This document shows, piece after piece, positions 26,430 to 35,378 of a stretch of 64,000 nucleotides of DNA (the first letter of the stretch is position 1; the number at the start of each line of letters is the position of its first letter). The notes under the pieces are model-generated. The model was given only the letters and a program-made list of their open reading frames with translations, searched no databases and was not told the origin of the DNA. Position numbers and translations under genes: made by a program. Source of the DNA: Spirochaeta isovalerica (GTDB lineage Bacteria; Spirochaetota; Spirochaetia; DSM-2461); contig NZ_JACHGJ010000002.1 in assembly GCF_014207565.1 (NCBI RefSeq), forward strand, positions 186,001-250,000, written 5' to 3'.

Positions 26430-26903
26430 ATGAGTATATCAGGTTTTATTCAAACAGAGTATTTTGTAAACGATTATCAGAAACCGCTGATCAGCGGTCA
26501 GGCTTTATACCAGAATTCCTATTTCGAGAACTTTGATGAAGTGGATTATTCATTTCTCAAAAATGAGGAAACAGGGAGCGTCTATCTTTATGTCGTGAAT
26601 GACCTTTACGAGTCGGTCATCCTTGTTCCAGAAGCTGTCATTGCCGCACTTATAACAAAACAGGAAAAAAAGACGGTTACATTTACAACATCTGTGGACT
26701 GGCTTTTCGGAGGAACATGGCACAAATCATCTGTGTTAAGCGTTTCTATTGAAAAAAGGGATATCGGGGGCCAGCCGTATCTTGTCGTCGGTTCTGAAGC
26801 TGTAGCGAGTGAAGAGGACAGTGAATGTCTCTACCAATTGTACGATATTTATTTTGATCTGACTGAAACCGGAAGAATTATCTCCCGGTTCCAGGGAGTG
26901 TGA
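26430..26903 (+). CDS. Hypothetical protein
   Basis: A 157-residue protein I do not recognise. There is no signal peptide or membrane segment, and it is rich in beta-strand-forming residues and acidic, with several Tyr. Possible strands at residues ~48-55 (SVYLYVVND) and ~80-100 (TVTFTTSVDWLFGG) suggest a small beta-sandwich or barrel. It is divergent from the MarR gene with a palindromic operator between them, so it is a likely target of that regulator. AGGAG lies about ten bases before the ATG. It is nearly end-to-end with the convergent gene that follows. Confidence 0.6.
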   Translation: MSISGFIQTEYFVNDYQKPLISGQALYQNSYFENFDEVDYSFLKNEETGSVYLYVVNDLYESVILVPEAVIAALITKQEKKTVTFTTSVDWLFGGTWHKSSVLSVSIEKRDIGGQPYLVVGSEAVASEEDSECLYQLYDIYFDLTETGRIISRFQGV

Positions 26904-26907
26904 AATA

Positions 26908-27480
26908 TTATGATGGATACTCCCACCAATAAGCTTTGGCATCTTCAAATGTTATGATTTCGTCCATTTGTGGACAATATATCGAATTAATAGCTTTCTC
27001 AAGATGAAATATCTGTTTTTCAAAATTCCAGACTTCTGAAGAGAGCGGATTATATTTGTCCGATATTTTATCATTTTCAATATCTTTTTTATGATCTGCA
27101 AGCATAATAACTGCCAGAAGATTCATTCCCCGATCTATTATTGTTTTATGACCGCCTGAGAAATGAGAGATCGGTTCTAATCTTTTCAATAAAGCTTTGT
27201 TATCAGCAAAATTGTGATTGAAAATGTCTTTACCTGCTTCATGTGATGCAAGGTACGTAATTGATAGGTGAGATAAAGCAGTCCTGTATGGATCATCACA
27301 ACCCGCAATAAATGGAAGAGCTGCAATCAGCTTAGCCAATTTACATTTTTTAAATCTTTGATTCATATCATCAGAAAGGCTGAATAAAACAGACATTCGA
27401 TCGATAAGTTCATGCCAAGTTGTATCGGATAACGATTGTGACTCAAGAGTTTCAGAGCTATTTAGTGCTTTTTCTGTCAT
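26908..27480 (-). CDS. Hypothetical helical protein
   Basis: A 190-residue soluble protein, probably all alpha-helical, without a motif I recognise. It has a Cys pair region (KKCKLAKL; AGCDDPYR) and His-rich stretches (ALSHLS, SHEAGKDIFNHNF, SHFSGGHK) that could bind metal, but the spacing does not match a known site. The gene is AT-rich compared with the rest of the window, and the GGAGGTAATTCC ribosome site precedes its ATG. It is divergent from the LuxR-type gene at 27624, with a perfect palindrome between them. The ending AKAYWWEYPS is unusual. Confidence 0.55.
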   Translation of the reverse strand: MTEKALNSSETLESQSLSDTTWHELIDRMSVLFSLSDDMNQRFKKCKLAKLIAALPFIAGCDDPYRTALSHLSITYLASHEAGKDIFNHNFADNKALLKRLEPISHFSGGHKTIIDRGMNLLAVIMLADHKKDIENDKISDKYNPLSSEVWNFEKQIFHLEKAINSIYCPQMDEIITFEDAKAYWWEYPS

Positions 27481-27532
27481 GGAATTACCTCCGGGTTTTC
27501 ATAAGTTTATATAAGATATGAAAAACATCAAA

Positions 27533-27548
27533 TATAACTAAAGTTATA
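27533..27548. promoter_or_regulatory. Perfect 7-2-7 palindrome, candidate MarR operator
   Basis: TATAACT-AA-AGTTATA. It shares 13 contiguous bases (on the opposite strand) with the site at 26368-26380, between the divergent genes 26908-27480 and 27624-28511. Confidence 0.6.
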
Positions 27549-27623
27549 CTGGAAGAAATGTTTACCTTTCTAATTATCTTTCTATATGCTAGACTCTCTA
27601 CATTAGTTTGAGGTTTCATTTTA

Positions 27624-28511
27624 ATGATTAAAGAAAAATTTACCAAAGAAGACATAGATAATATTTTCCAGATCCAGAAAAGAATATCAATTGTGTTTTC
27701 CATATCTGGTATAGTTGTTACAATTATAAATATCCTTCTTGGTTTTTTTGTCAGTCAGATTTCTTTTATTGAACTATTTACGAATAACACAGTATATCTA
27801 ACTCTTGCTCTCACAATCCCTTTTATAATATTCAGCTACATACCAAGAAGTAGTTATGTCGTTCAGCTGGTACAAGTTCTTGTCTTATTTACAGCGTTCT
27901 CCATATCAGTCTGGGATCAGTATAACGGAATCTATGGACTAACCTTCAGCATTCTCGCCATTGCGCTGATGTACAAATACAGGATGCTTGAGAAGAGATT
28001 TATTACAAAAATTCTCATCCTCTATTTTATGCTGATCGTCTTTATCGGATTTTCCGCCTGGCATGCCGGGAGGATGGTCGCTGGACTACAGGTCGTTATG
28101 TTCATGACCTTCTTCCTCTTCATCTGCTACATGGTGTTCAAATCAGAAATGGATAAAATCATCAGCAATGAAAAAAGAATGAAAAACGAAATCCTGAACC
28201 TCGTCATCGACAGGGATAAGCTGAAGGATAGAATAAGCGAGAGTCAGAAACAGTTCGAAGAGCTTGAGAAACAGTACATCGAGTTCAAGAGCACTAAAGA
28301 ACCCTTTGATTTTGAAAAATGTAACCTGACTCCATCGGAGATAAATGTCATAAGGGTTCTGGTTAAATTCAGAGCATCGAACAAAGAGATTTCCGAGCAG
28401 CTGAATATCAAGGAGAGCACAGTTAAACAGCATCTGTACAGGATATTCAATAAAATCGGAGTCGATAACCGCATACAGCTTATTGATCTCTGCGAATATA
28501 ACTTCACATAG
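27624..28511 (+). CDS. Membrane-bound LuxR-type transcriptional regulator
   Basis: A 295-residue protein. The first ~180 residues hold about six hydrophobic helices. A charged coiled-coil-like linker follows (~185-225). The C-terminal LuxR/GerE helix-turn-helix begins LTPSEINVIRVLVKF and has the recognition part NKEISEQLNIKESTVKQHLYRIFNKIG. It lacks a receiver domain, so the membrane part is presumably the sensor. Membrane-embedded LuxR regulators of this layout are known from several phyla, usually with unknown signals. The first half is AT-rich. Its targets are unknown. Confidence 0.82.
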   Translation: MIKEKFTKEDIDNIFQIQKRISIVFSISGIVVTIINILLGFFVSQISFIELFTNNTVYLTLALTIPFIIFSYIPRSSYVVQLVQVLVLFTAFSISVWDQYNGIYGLTFSILAIALMYKYRMLEKRFITKILILYFMLIVFIGFSAWHAGRMVAGLQVVMFMTFFLFICYMVFKSEMDKIISNEKRMKNEILNLVIDRDKLKDRISESQKQFEELEKQYIEFKSTKEPFDFEKCNLTPSEINVIRVLVKFRASNKEISEQLNIKESTVKQHLYRIFNKIGVDNRIQLIDLCEYNFT

Positions 28512-28562
28512 CAGCTGAAAATCGTTCTTGTTTCTTTTGGGAAAATCTCCTATTTTACTTCT

Positions 28563-29021
28563 ATGGCCCTTTTTGAAGCGATAGATGAAAAAACCGTAAA
28601 AATACCTCTCAAATCCAAAACTAAAGATAAAGTGATAAAAGAGCTTCTTACGATTTTGAAGGATGCGGGAAAACTTAAAGATGTAAAAACTGCCCAGAAG
28701 GCCATTCTCGAAAGGGAAGAGCTTGCCAGTACCGGTCTGGGGGGTGGTATTGCAATTCCCCATGCCAAAATCCCCGGGGTGGAACGTCTGACAATTGCTA
28801 TCGGCCTTTCGCCGAAGGGGATAGATTTCGATTCTCTGGATGGCCAGCCTTCCACGATCTTTTTTCTGATTCTGGCTGCACCTGATCAAACCGGGCCTCA
28901 CCTTGAGACACTCACCGAAATCGCGAAAATTTCCCGCGATTCCAGCTTTTGCGATAAGATTCTTCACGCCGGTTCGGCCGCGGAGGTTGTCGCGCTTTTC
29001 AGATCCCTTTCCGGTAGTTGA
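28563..29021 (+). CDS. PTS EIIA domain protein (PtsN/fructose type)
   Basis: A 152-residue single EIIA domain of the mannitol/fructose/Ntr family. The phosphorylatable His is in GGGIAIPHAKIPG (His near residue 67), the diagnostic motif. FFLILAAPDQTGPHLETLTEIAKI carries the second conserved His. No EIIB or EIIC is adjacent, so a regulatory PtsN-like role is more likely than sugar transport. PtsN often links phosphate flow to nitrogen metabolism and sigma-54 functions in proteobacteria; that link is unproven here, although a sigma-54 promoter is present in the window. Its 3' end overlaps the convergent hexosaminidase gene by 23 bp. Confidence 0.85.
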   Translation: MALFEAIDEKTVKIPLKSKTKDKVIKELLTILKDAGKLKDVKTAQKAILEREELASTGLGGGIAIPHAKIPGVERLTIAIGLSPKGIDFDSLDGQPSTIFFLILAAPDQTGPHLETLTEIAKISRDSSFCDKILHAGSAAEVVALFRSLSGS

Positions 29022-30564
29022 CTTCCAGCTTATCCAATCTTTTTTTGTGAATTTCAAGTCTCTTTTGAAAAGAAGAGAAATCTCTCTTTTTCCCGGATGT
29101 CCAAAGAACTTCAGCCAAGGCGCATACTCTGGGAAAAGCCATGTATTCCAGATGCCTGAAGTCGGGAATGTATTCAGACCATAGCTGTCCCTGAGAACCC
29201 ATAATCAGATGTTTTTTATCAGCCGGCAGCTCTTTGGGCAAAACGTCATAACTATAAACTTTTTCCACAGTAGTCAATCCGTGTATGGCAAGAGGTTCTT
29301 TGTCCTTATCACCCTGATAATGGTCGAAATAGACATACTCTTCAGGGGCCATTACCACTTTGTGTCCCAGCTCTGCAGCTTCTATTCCCCCTTTTTCTCC
29401 CCGCCAGCTCATAACGGCGGCTCCATCAGCCAACCCTCCTTCGAGGATTTCGTCCCATCCGATCACTTCCCGTCCCTTCGATTGTATGTGTTCGGCCATC
29501 TGACGGATAAACCAGCTCTGCAGCTCCATTTCTCCTTTCAGTCCCAGTTCAGCCATTCTGTCCTGAATCCTTCTCTGTTCTTCCCATTCGTATTTAAGCG
29601 CTTCATCGCCGCCTATATGGATATACTTACCGGGGAAGAGTGACATGACTTCATCCAGAACATCTTTCATAAAATTGATGGTCGATTCTTCGACGTTGAG
29701 AATGTGTTCGCAAATTCCCCAGTGGCAGAGGGATTTGAGTGTCTGGTCCGTGCAGCCGAGTTCGGGGTAGGCTGCAATAGCCGCCTGCATGTGGCCCGGC
29801 ATATCGATTTCAGGAACTATGGTAATTTCCCTTATCGTGGCATAGGCAACGATCTCTTTTATGTCCTCCTGAGTGTAGAACCCGCCGTATTTAATATCGT
29901 CATATCGCCTGGGTCTGTCCTGGGCATGGCCGATGAGAGTGGAATCCCGCCAGGCTCCTACTTCTGTCAGCTTCGGATATTTTTTAATTTCAATCCGCCA
30001 GCCCTGGTCTTCGGTCAGATGAAAATGAAATCTGTTGAATCTGTGCAGGGCTATGAGGTCGATAAATCGCATGACTTCTTCTTTAGAGAAAAAGTGGCGG
30101 CAAACATCAAGATGCATCCCTCTCCAGCCGAACCGGGGATAATCAGAAATCTCGCAGCCGGGAATCTCCCATTTTGCCAACGGAGTTTCCTCCTGTGAAA
30201 AAATTTCCGGCCCTAAAAGCTGGCGGAAGGTTTGTATCGCTCTGGCCAGACCGGCCGGAGTCGGAGCCTTGAGAATACAACTTTTTCCGGTAACGGAAAT
30301 GCTGTATCTTTCGTCTCCCGGTTCATCGGGAGACATATCGGGTTTTCCTTCCAGAATTAAAAGAAGATCTCCCTCCTTTCCGACAGAGAGAGGCAGGGGG
30401 TAGCCGGTCGGGCCGGTCAGGTAATTGCGGAGAAGGTGTCCCTTATTCATTATTTCGCCTGATGATACGGCAATGCGGGTTTCCTTCTTTAATGTAAAAA
30501 TCGAATCATTTGTTTTGATTTCCGATACTTCGGGAATCAGGTTTATCTTATTGTTGGCAGACAT
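28999..30564 (-). CDS. Beta-N-acetylhexosaminidase (GH20)
   Basis: A 521-residue glycoside hydrolase family 20 enzyme that removes terminal GlcNAc/GalNAc from chitin oligomers or glycans. An N-terminal GH20b-like domain (~1-140) precedes the TIM barrel. Conserved features are GWRGMHLDVCRHF, FHFHLTEDQGWRIE, and the catalytic Asp-Glu pair in HIGGDEALKYEW, with GWDEIL later. I chose the ATG at 30564, because GGAGG lies five bases before it; the ATG at 30576 would contain that site. No signal peptide is evident, so it is probably cytoplasmic and acts on imported oligosaccharides. It is divergent from an AraC regulator that likely controls it. Confidence 0.92.
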   Translation of the reverse strand: MSANNKINLIPEVSEIKTNDSIFTLKKETRIAVSSGEIMNKGHLLRNYLTGPTGYPLPLSVGKEGDLLLILEGKPDMSPDEPGDERYSISVTGKSCILKAPTPAGLARAIQTFRQLLGPEIFSQEETPLAKWEIPGCEISDYPRFGWRGMHLDVCRHFFSKEEVMRFIDLIALHRFNRFHFHLTEDQGWRIEIKKYPKLTEVGAWRDSTLIGHAQDRPRRYDDIKYGGFYTQEDIKEIVAYATIREITIVPEIDMPGHMQAAIAAYPELGCTDQTLKSLCHWGICEHILNVEESTINFMKDVLDEVMSLFPGKYIHIGGDEALKYEWEEQRRIQDRMAELGLKGEMELQSWFIRQMAEHIQSKGREVIGWDEILEGGLADGAAVMSWRGEKGGIEAAELGHKVVMAPEEYVYFDHYQGDKDKEPLAIHGLTTVEKVYSYDVLPKELPADKKHLIMGSQGQLWSEYIPDFRHLEYMAFPRVCALAEVLWTSGKKRDFSSFQKRLEIHKKRLDKLEVNYRKGI

Positions 30565-30626
30565 TATATCCTCCATATGACATATTCTAACTTGATTTTT
30601 GATGTAAGAGGATGTAAAAAAACACC

Positions 30627-31469
30627 ATGAGTGATGTCAAAATCAACAATATAGATATAATCAATTACGATAAACAGCCGGGAGAGAGGGAAATTCACCG
30701 GAAAAGCGGATTCAGAATTTCACACTTCCAGAGAGGGGTGTCATACGAGCCTCTGGAAAAACCCGTACCCCGACGGTTTTCCTATTACAGTATCTGTCAC
30801 CTGATAGAGGGGAAAGGTTGGTACTGGGTACCGGGAGAATCTATCCGCTATTTTTCAGCAGGGGAAGGGGTTGTTTCCACTCCCGGATTTGTTCAGAGCT
30901 ACGGCGGTGACGGAACGACGTTTGTTGAAGATTTTATCTGCTTTGACGGACCTGTTGCGGATTTCCTTTTTCAGAGCGGAGTTATAGAAAACGGCATTAT
31001 TAATATGGGAAGAAACAGGCGGTTGCTTCCGGTAATTCAGGAAGCTCTCAATCTTTCTGATTCCGGGCAGATAAAAGCTAACGGCGCTCTGCAGCATTTG
31101 CTCTATGATCTTTACAGAGAAAGAGAAGAGGCAAAGCAGGGGAACAGTCAGGATAACATCACTCTTCTTCTCGATGAACTCAGCAGTTCTCAGGATCGCT
31201 GGTGGACAGTATCGGAGATGGCCTCTTACTGTAATCTCAGTGAAAATCAGTTCAGAAGATTGTTCCGGAACAGAACGGGAATGGGGCCGAAGCACTATAT
31301 CGATTCCCTGAAGATGCAGATTGCATCGGAATGGATTCTCAGTACCCGCGAAAAGCTGGATAATATCTCGGTACGGCTTGGGTACAGAGACCGGTTTCAT
31401 TTCAGCAAGGTTTTTAAAAGAATAAAGGGGATGTCTCCGGACCGGTTCCGGAAGAACTATCCCCTTTAG
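30627..31469 (+). CDS. AraC-family transcriptional regulator
   Basis: A 280-residue protein with an N-terminal cupin-type sensor (~20-160, containing YYSICHLIEGKGWYWVPGE) and a C-terminal AraC domain. The first HTH is TVSEMASYCNLSENQFRRLFR and the second ends RLGYRDRFHFSKVFKRIKGMSPDRFRKNYP, the family signature. It is divergent from the GH20 hexosaminidase with only 62 bp between the starts, so activation of that gene by an amino-sugar ligand is the simplest inference. It is convergent with the purine permease gene. Confidence 0.87.
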   Translation: MSDVKINNIDIINYDKQPGEREIHRKSGFRISHFQRGVSYEPLEKPVPRRFSYYSICHLIEGKGWYWVPGESIRYFSAGEGVVSTPGFVQSYGGDGTTFVEDFICFDGPVADFLFQSGVIENGIINMGRNRRLLPVIQEALNLSDSGQIKANGALQHLLYDLYREREEAKQGNSQDNITLLLDELSSSQDRWWTVSEMASYCNLSENQFRRLFRNRTGMGPKHYIDSLKMQIASEWILSTREKLDNISVRLGYRDRFHFSKVFKRIKGMSPDRFRKNYPL

Positions 31470-31476
31470 TCAGGAA

Positions 31477-32886
31477 TTATTTTGCCGCTTCGCCTTCATA
31501 AGGTTCGTGACCCAGATCCTGTTTTGACAGTGACCGGGGGAGAACTATATTGAGGAAAATAGCTGACAATCCGCCTGTTGTAATAGCTGAACCGAAGATC
31601 TGCTGTACAATTGAAGGCGCTTTACTGAGAATCTGCGGAACAAAAGCCACACCGAGACCCAGACCGAAGGAAATAGCCATGATCAGGACGCCGCGTCTGT
31701 TGATAATGCTCGAGGATATGATTCTGATTCCCGAAGCTGCGACTGTTCCGAACATGATTATGGTAGCTCCGCCGAGGACAGAGTTGGGGATAACCGAAAA
31801 GAGACCGCCCACGACCGGGAAGAGGCCGAAGAGGACAAGAAGTCCCGCGATCCAGAATCCCACGTAGCGGCTTGCAACTCCTGTCATCTGGATAACTCCG
31901 TTATTCTGGCTGAATGTGGTGTTGGGGAAAGAGTTGAAAACACCGGCCAATGCCGAGTTGATCCCATCACCGAGAACTCCGCCGGAAATTCTCTTGAAAT
32001 ATTTGTCGCCTTCGATAGGCTCTCCGGAGATCATGGATGTCGCTGTCAGGTCTCCTATAGACTCAACGGTAGTGATGAGATAGAGAAGAGCCATGGGGAT
32101 GACATGTCCCCAGCTGATATGGAAGCCGAAGCGGAAGGGAATGGGAGCTGTTATGAACTTCATTGTGGAAATGTTGTTGAAGTTGACCAGGCCCATAAAG
32201 GCGGCGATGATGTACCCTACGACCAGTCCGATAACGACGGCGGACATTCTGATCCATTTGTTGGTGCTTCTGTTCAGAATGACAATGATTATCAGAACGA
32301 TTCCCGCGAGGAGGAGATTGGTTCCCGATCCGAAGAATTCCGGTTTGTTATCCAGAAGCCACTGTCCGCCTCCAACATCGGTGATTCCCACTTTAATAAG
32401 TGACATACCGATAAGGGTGACGACTATACCGCTCACAAGCGGTGTTATGATCTTTTTCAGGAAGGGGATGAAGCGGCTGAAAATCATCTCAACGGGAGAG
32501 GCGATAATACAGACGCCGAATATTGTTCCCAGGGCCTGTTCAGGGGTTCCGCCGGCGGCTTTTACCGAAAGGCCTATGCCGATACTCAGAGACAGGAAAG
32601 TGAAACTCGTACCCTGGATGCTCAGAAGTCCGGAGCCTACGGGACCGATTTTTTTAACCTGGATAAATGTAGCTATTCCCGATACGAAAAGAGCCATGCT
32701 GATAATGTAGGCTTTTAAGTCAGGAGGTAGATCCAAAGCACCGCCGATGATAAGCGGTGGGGTGATGATGCCGATAAAAATAGCCATCATGTGCTGTAGC
32801 GCTGCGAGAAAAGCCTGAAATGCGGGAGGCTTATCATCCAATCTGTAAATCATGTCCGTAGCGATTCTGCGATTTTCGTCACTCAT
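31477..32886 (-). CDS. NCS2-family xanthine/uracil-type permease
   Basis: A 469-residue membrane protein with about 14 transmembrane segments. The NCS2 substrate motif appears as FSQNNGVIQMTGVASR, and GLFPVVGGLFSVIPNSVLGGATI is the conserved segment after it. Q-N-N-G-V-x-Q is typical of the xanthine/urate branch (PbuX, XanP, UacT) rather than UraA. It imports purine bases with H+ or Na+. It is divergent from the molybdenum hydroxylase genes and shares their promoter region with the 13-bp purine motif, which strongly suggests that it feeds substrate to that enzyme. Confidence 0.9.
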   Translation of the reverse strand: MSDENRRIATDMIYRLDDKPPAFQAFLAALQHMMAIFIGIITPPLIIGGALDLPPDLKAYIISMALFVSGIATFIQVKKIGPVGSGLLSIQGTSFTFLSLSIGIGLSVKAAGGTPEQALGTIFGVCIIASPVEMIFSRFIPFLKKIITPLVSGIVVTLIGMSLIKVGITDVGGGQWLLDNKPEFFGSGTNLLLAGIVLIIIVILNRSTNKWIRMSAVVIGLVVGYIIAAFMGLVNFNNISTMKFITAPIPFRFGFHISWGHVIPMALLYLITTVESIGDLTATSMISGEPIEGDKYFKRISGGVLGDGINSALAGVFNSFPNTTFSQNNGVIQMTGVASRYVGFWIAGLLVLFGLFPVVGGLFSVIPNSVLGGATIIMFGTVAASGIRIISSSIINRRGVLIMAISFGLGLGVAFVPQILSKAPSIVQQIFGSAITTGGLSAIFLNIVLPRSLSKQDLGHEPYEGEAAK

Positions 32887-32955
32887 TTACTGATCCTTCC
32901 AATAATTAGATTTTGGGATATTGTATATCGGAATTTTCAAATGGGACAGCAAAAA

Positions 32956-32989
32956 TTGACAGAATGTCTGATATTCTGAAAAATGTAAA
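32956..32989. promoter_or_regulatory. Divergent permease/xdh promoter region with purine-regulon 13-mer
   Basis: AATGTCTGATATT at 32963-32975 is one of four copies of the window's shared motif, and is itself an imperfect palindrome (AATGTC-T-GATATT). On the plus strand TTGACA (32956-32961) abuts it. On the minus strand TTTACA (32984-32989) and CATTCT (32961-32966) are 17 bp apart with the motif in the spacer. CAGAAT/ATTCTG also flank its centre. The remaining 236-bp gap shows no riboswitch-like structure. Confidence 0.6.
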
Positions 32990-33122
32990 TATCTCGTCGG
33001 CATTTTCTTGACATTTTCTTCTTTGAAGGATAAATTTTCATTATTGATTTCTCCCTGTCTTTTTCAATTCAAATAGAAAGATTGCGATAAAAACTTGTTT
33101 ACCTTTGGAGGCTTACCTGATT

Positions 33123-35378
33123 ATGGAAGATTCAGAGAAGAAAGTATTTCGCAATGATGCGGTCGCGAAAGTCACCGGCCGTGCAAAATACGCAGACGAT
33201 TATACGTTCCATAGTATGATTCACGGGGTTCCCGTCTATACCGATTCGGTTCACGCCCAGATTATCAGTATTGATACATCCGAAGCGGAGGCTTATCCCG
33301 GAGTGAGAAAAGTCCTCACCTGGAAAGATGTGCCCGGGGAGCCGGCCTGGGGCCAGATAGAACACGATCACTACATTTTTGCCAAAGAGAAAATCCGCTA
33401 TCATGGGGATGTTATAGCTCTGGTAGTAGCCGATACAAGAGAAATCGCACTGGAAGCCTCGGCTCTGGTCACATATGAACTGAAAGAACTGGAACCGGTT
33501 CTCGATCAGGAAAAAGCCCTCGGTGCAGAGACCAACCTGGTAAACGATATGTTTCCCGGCAATAAAGTGACCCACCATCACGTTCGCCGCGGCAATGCGG
33601 AAGCTGTTTTTCCCGCCTGTTATAAAATCGTGGAAAGGGAATTCCGCACTCCTTTTGTCGAGCACTCCTACATGGAACCTGAGTGTGCTTTCGCCAACCC
33701 TCTGACAGACGGTACGATAGAGCTTTACGGTACATTCCAGCACCCCTTCAGCACCAGGCGTTACTGCTCCGCTTTTCTGAACCGGCAGTTTGCCGACTTC
33801 GTCGTATACAGCCATCCCACTGGGGGGAGCTTCGGTGGTAAGGACGATACCATTTCGGTTATTGCCGCGCGGGCAGCGCTCGCCGCATCGTTGCTCCGGA
33901 TCCCGGTTAAAATACTCTATGACCGCGAATGGTCATTCCGGGAGAGCTACAAGCGGAATCCCTATATCATGAAATATAAATACGGATTATCCCGGGAAGG
34001 GAAAATCCTCGCTCTCGATACCTATATGCTCTCCGAATCGGGGGGAATTACATCAACGACGCCGTGGTCGACCTGGCGGTCCACCGCCCAGTGCGCCGGT
34101 CCCTACGTCGTGGATAATGTCCACACCGACGTGATCGGCGTTATGACGAATAATGTCTTTACAGGAGCCATGAGGGGGTTCGGAACCCCCCAGGTCAACT
34201 TCGCCATCGAACAGATGATGGATATCTGCGCCGAAGAAATGGAAATGGATCCCATTGAATTCCGTCGGATCAATATGGTCCGGCAGGACAGCATTACCAT
34301 AACGGGACAGAAACTGGACAGCCATATCGTCTCTATGGAAGAGGTCATGGATAAGGTCATCGAGAAATCGGGATATCTTGAAAATGTGAAAAAGAGCAGC
34401 CGCGGTATATCCGATAGCGATGAGCTGTACGGCACAGGGCTGGCTATCTCCTACAGAGGTTCCAGTGTCGGAGCCGAAGGTCTTGATTTCGCCGCCTGTA
34501 TGGTCAATTGCCAGTTCGACGGTTCGATCGTTCTCGATACGGGAATCCATGAAAACGGGCAGGGAGCCCAGTCCGTCATGATGCTGGCTCTGGCCGAGGA
34601 GTTCGATGTCCCTCTTTCCCGTATCCGTTACAACCGCTCGTCGACCACATCCATACCTGACAGCGGAACCACTGTGGCGACGAGGGGAACCATGATGGGG
34701 GTCAGCGCCGTCCGCAAAGCCTCTGCCAAACTGAAAAAAATAATAAGGGAAACGCTGAGTGATGATTTCCGCTGCGACCCCGAAGATATCCGTTTTGAAA
34801 AAGACAGGCTGGTCGCCGGGGGAAGCTACTCTCTTTCCTGGGAAGAGGCCATGCACAAAATGTTTCTCCACAGAACCTATCCCTTCGCTTTCGGTGAGTA
34901 CAAGGCACCGAGGGTTTCCTGGGATGATGAAATCGGAGCAGGGGATGCCTACTTCACCTATGTTTACAGCTGTAATGTCGTTGAGCTCACCGTCAATAAA
35001 AAGACGGGAAAAATCAAAGTGACCAAAGCGACGGCGGGACATGATGTGGGGCGGGCTATCAATCCCGAACTGGTTAAGGGGCAGATTTACGGAGGTATCG
35101 CCCAGGGACTGGGAATGGCTCTCACCGAAGATCTGCAGATTGAAGGCGGCAGGATCATGAATCCGAACTTCAATAAGTACAAGATACCCAAATCCATCGA
35201 TATGCCGGAGATCGATGCCATTATTATCGAAAATGAAGACCGCACTACGCCGTCAGGTGTTAAAGGAATAGGGGAGCCGGCCACGGAAATAGCCGCCGCG
35301 GCGATCGCCAATGCTGTGTATAATGCAACCGGAGCCCGCCAGTACTCACTGCCCATCAAGCTCAAAGGAGAAGCGTAA
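33123..35378 (+). CDS. xdhA: Xanthine dehydrogenase-type molybdenum-binding subunit
   Basis: A 751-residue large subunit of the xanthine oxidase family, close in length to E. coli XdhA. TGRAKYADD starts the first domain. GGSFGGKDD and AMRGFGTPQ are molybdopterin/substrate loops, with the Arg of RGFG conserved in purine hydroxylases. GIGEPATEIAAAAI contains the catalytic Glu near the C-terminus. I chose the ATG at 33123 (GGAGG 11 bases upstream); the TTG at 33105 lies over the ribosome site. It would hydroxylate hypoxanthine or xanthine-like rings. The Fe-S subunit follows directly; no FAD subunit is present. Purine specificity rests mainly on the divergent permease. Confidence 0.88.
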   Translation: MEDSEKKVFRNDAVAKVTGRAKYADDYTFHSMIHGVPVYTDSVHAQIISIDTSEAEAYPGVRKVLTWKDVPGEPAWGQIEHDHYIFAKEKIRYHGDVIALVVADTREIALEASALVTYELKELEPVLDQEKALGAETNLVNDMFPGNKVTHHHVRRGNAEAVFPACYKIVEREFRTPFVEHSYMEPECAFANPLTDGTIELYGTFQHPFSTRRYCSAFLNRQFADFVVYSHPTGGSFGGKDDTISVIAARAALAASLLRIPVKILYDREWSFRESYKRNPYIMKYKYGLSREGKILALDTYMLSESGGITSTTPWSTWRSTAQCAGPYVVDNVHTDVIGVMTNNVFTGAMRGFGTPQVNFAIEQMMDICAEEMEMDPIEFRRINMVRQDSITITGQKLDSHIVSMEEVMDKVIEKSGYLENVKKSSRGISDSDELYGTGLAISYRGSSVGAEGLDFAACMVNCQFDGSIVLDTGIHENGQGAQSVMMLALAEEFDVPLSRIRYNRSSTTSIPDSGTTVATRGTMMGVSAVRKASAKLKKIIRETLSDDFRCDPEDIRFEKDRLVAGGSYSLSWEEAMHKMFLHRTYPFAFGEYKAPRVSWDDEIGAGDAYFTYVYSCNVVELTVNKKTGKIKVTKATAGHDVGRAINPELVKGQIYGGIAQGLGMALTEDLQIEGGRIMNPNFNKYKIPKSIDMPEIDAIIIENEDRTTPSGVKGIGEPATEIAAAAIANAVYNATGARQYSLPIKLKGEA

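Noticed and set aside
32887-33122. Purine riboswitch between the permease and xdhA genes
   Set aside because: No three-way junction with the conserved loop and junction bases could be drawn; the same holds for 54821-55083 and 56377-56578.
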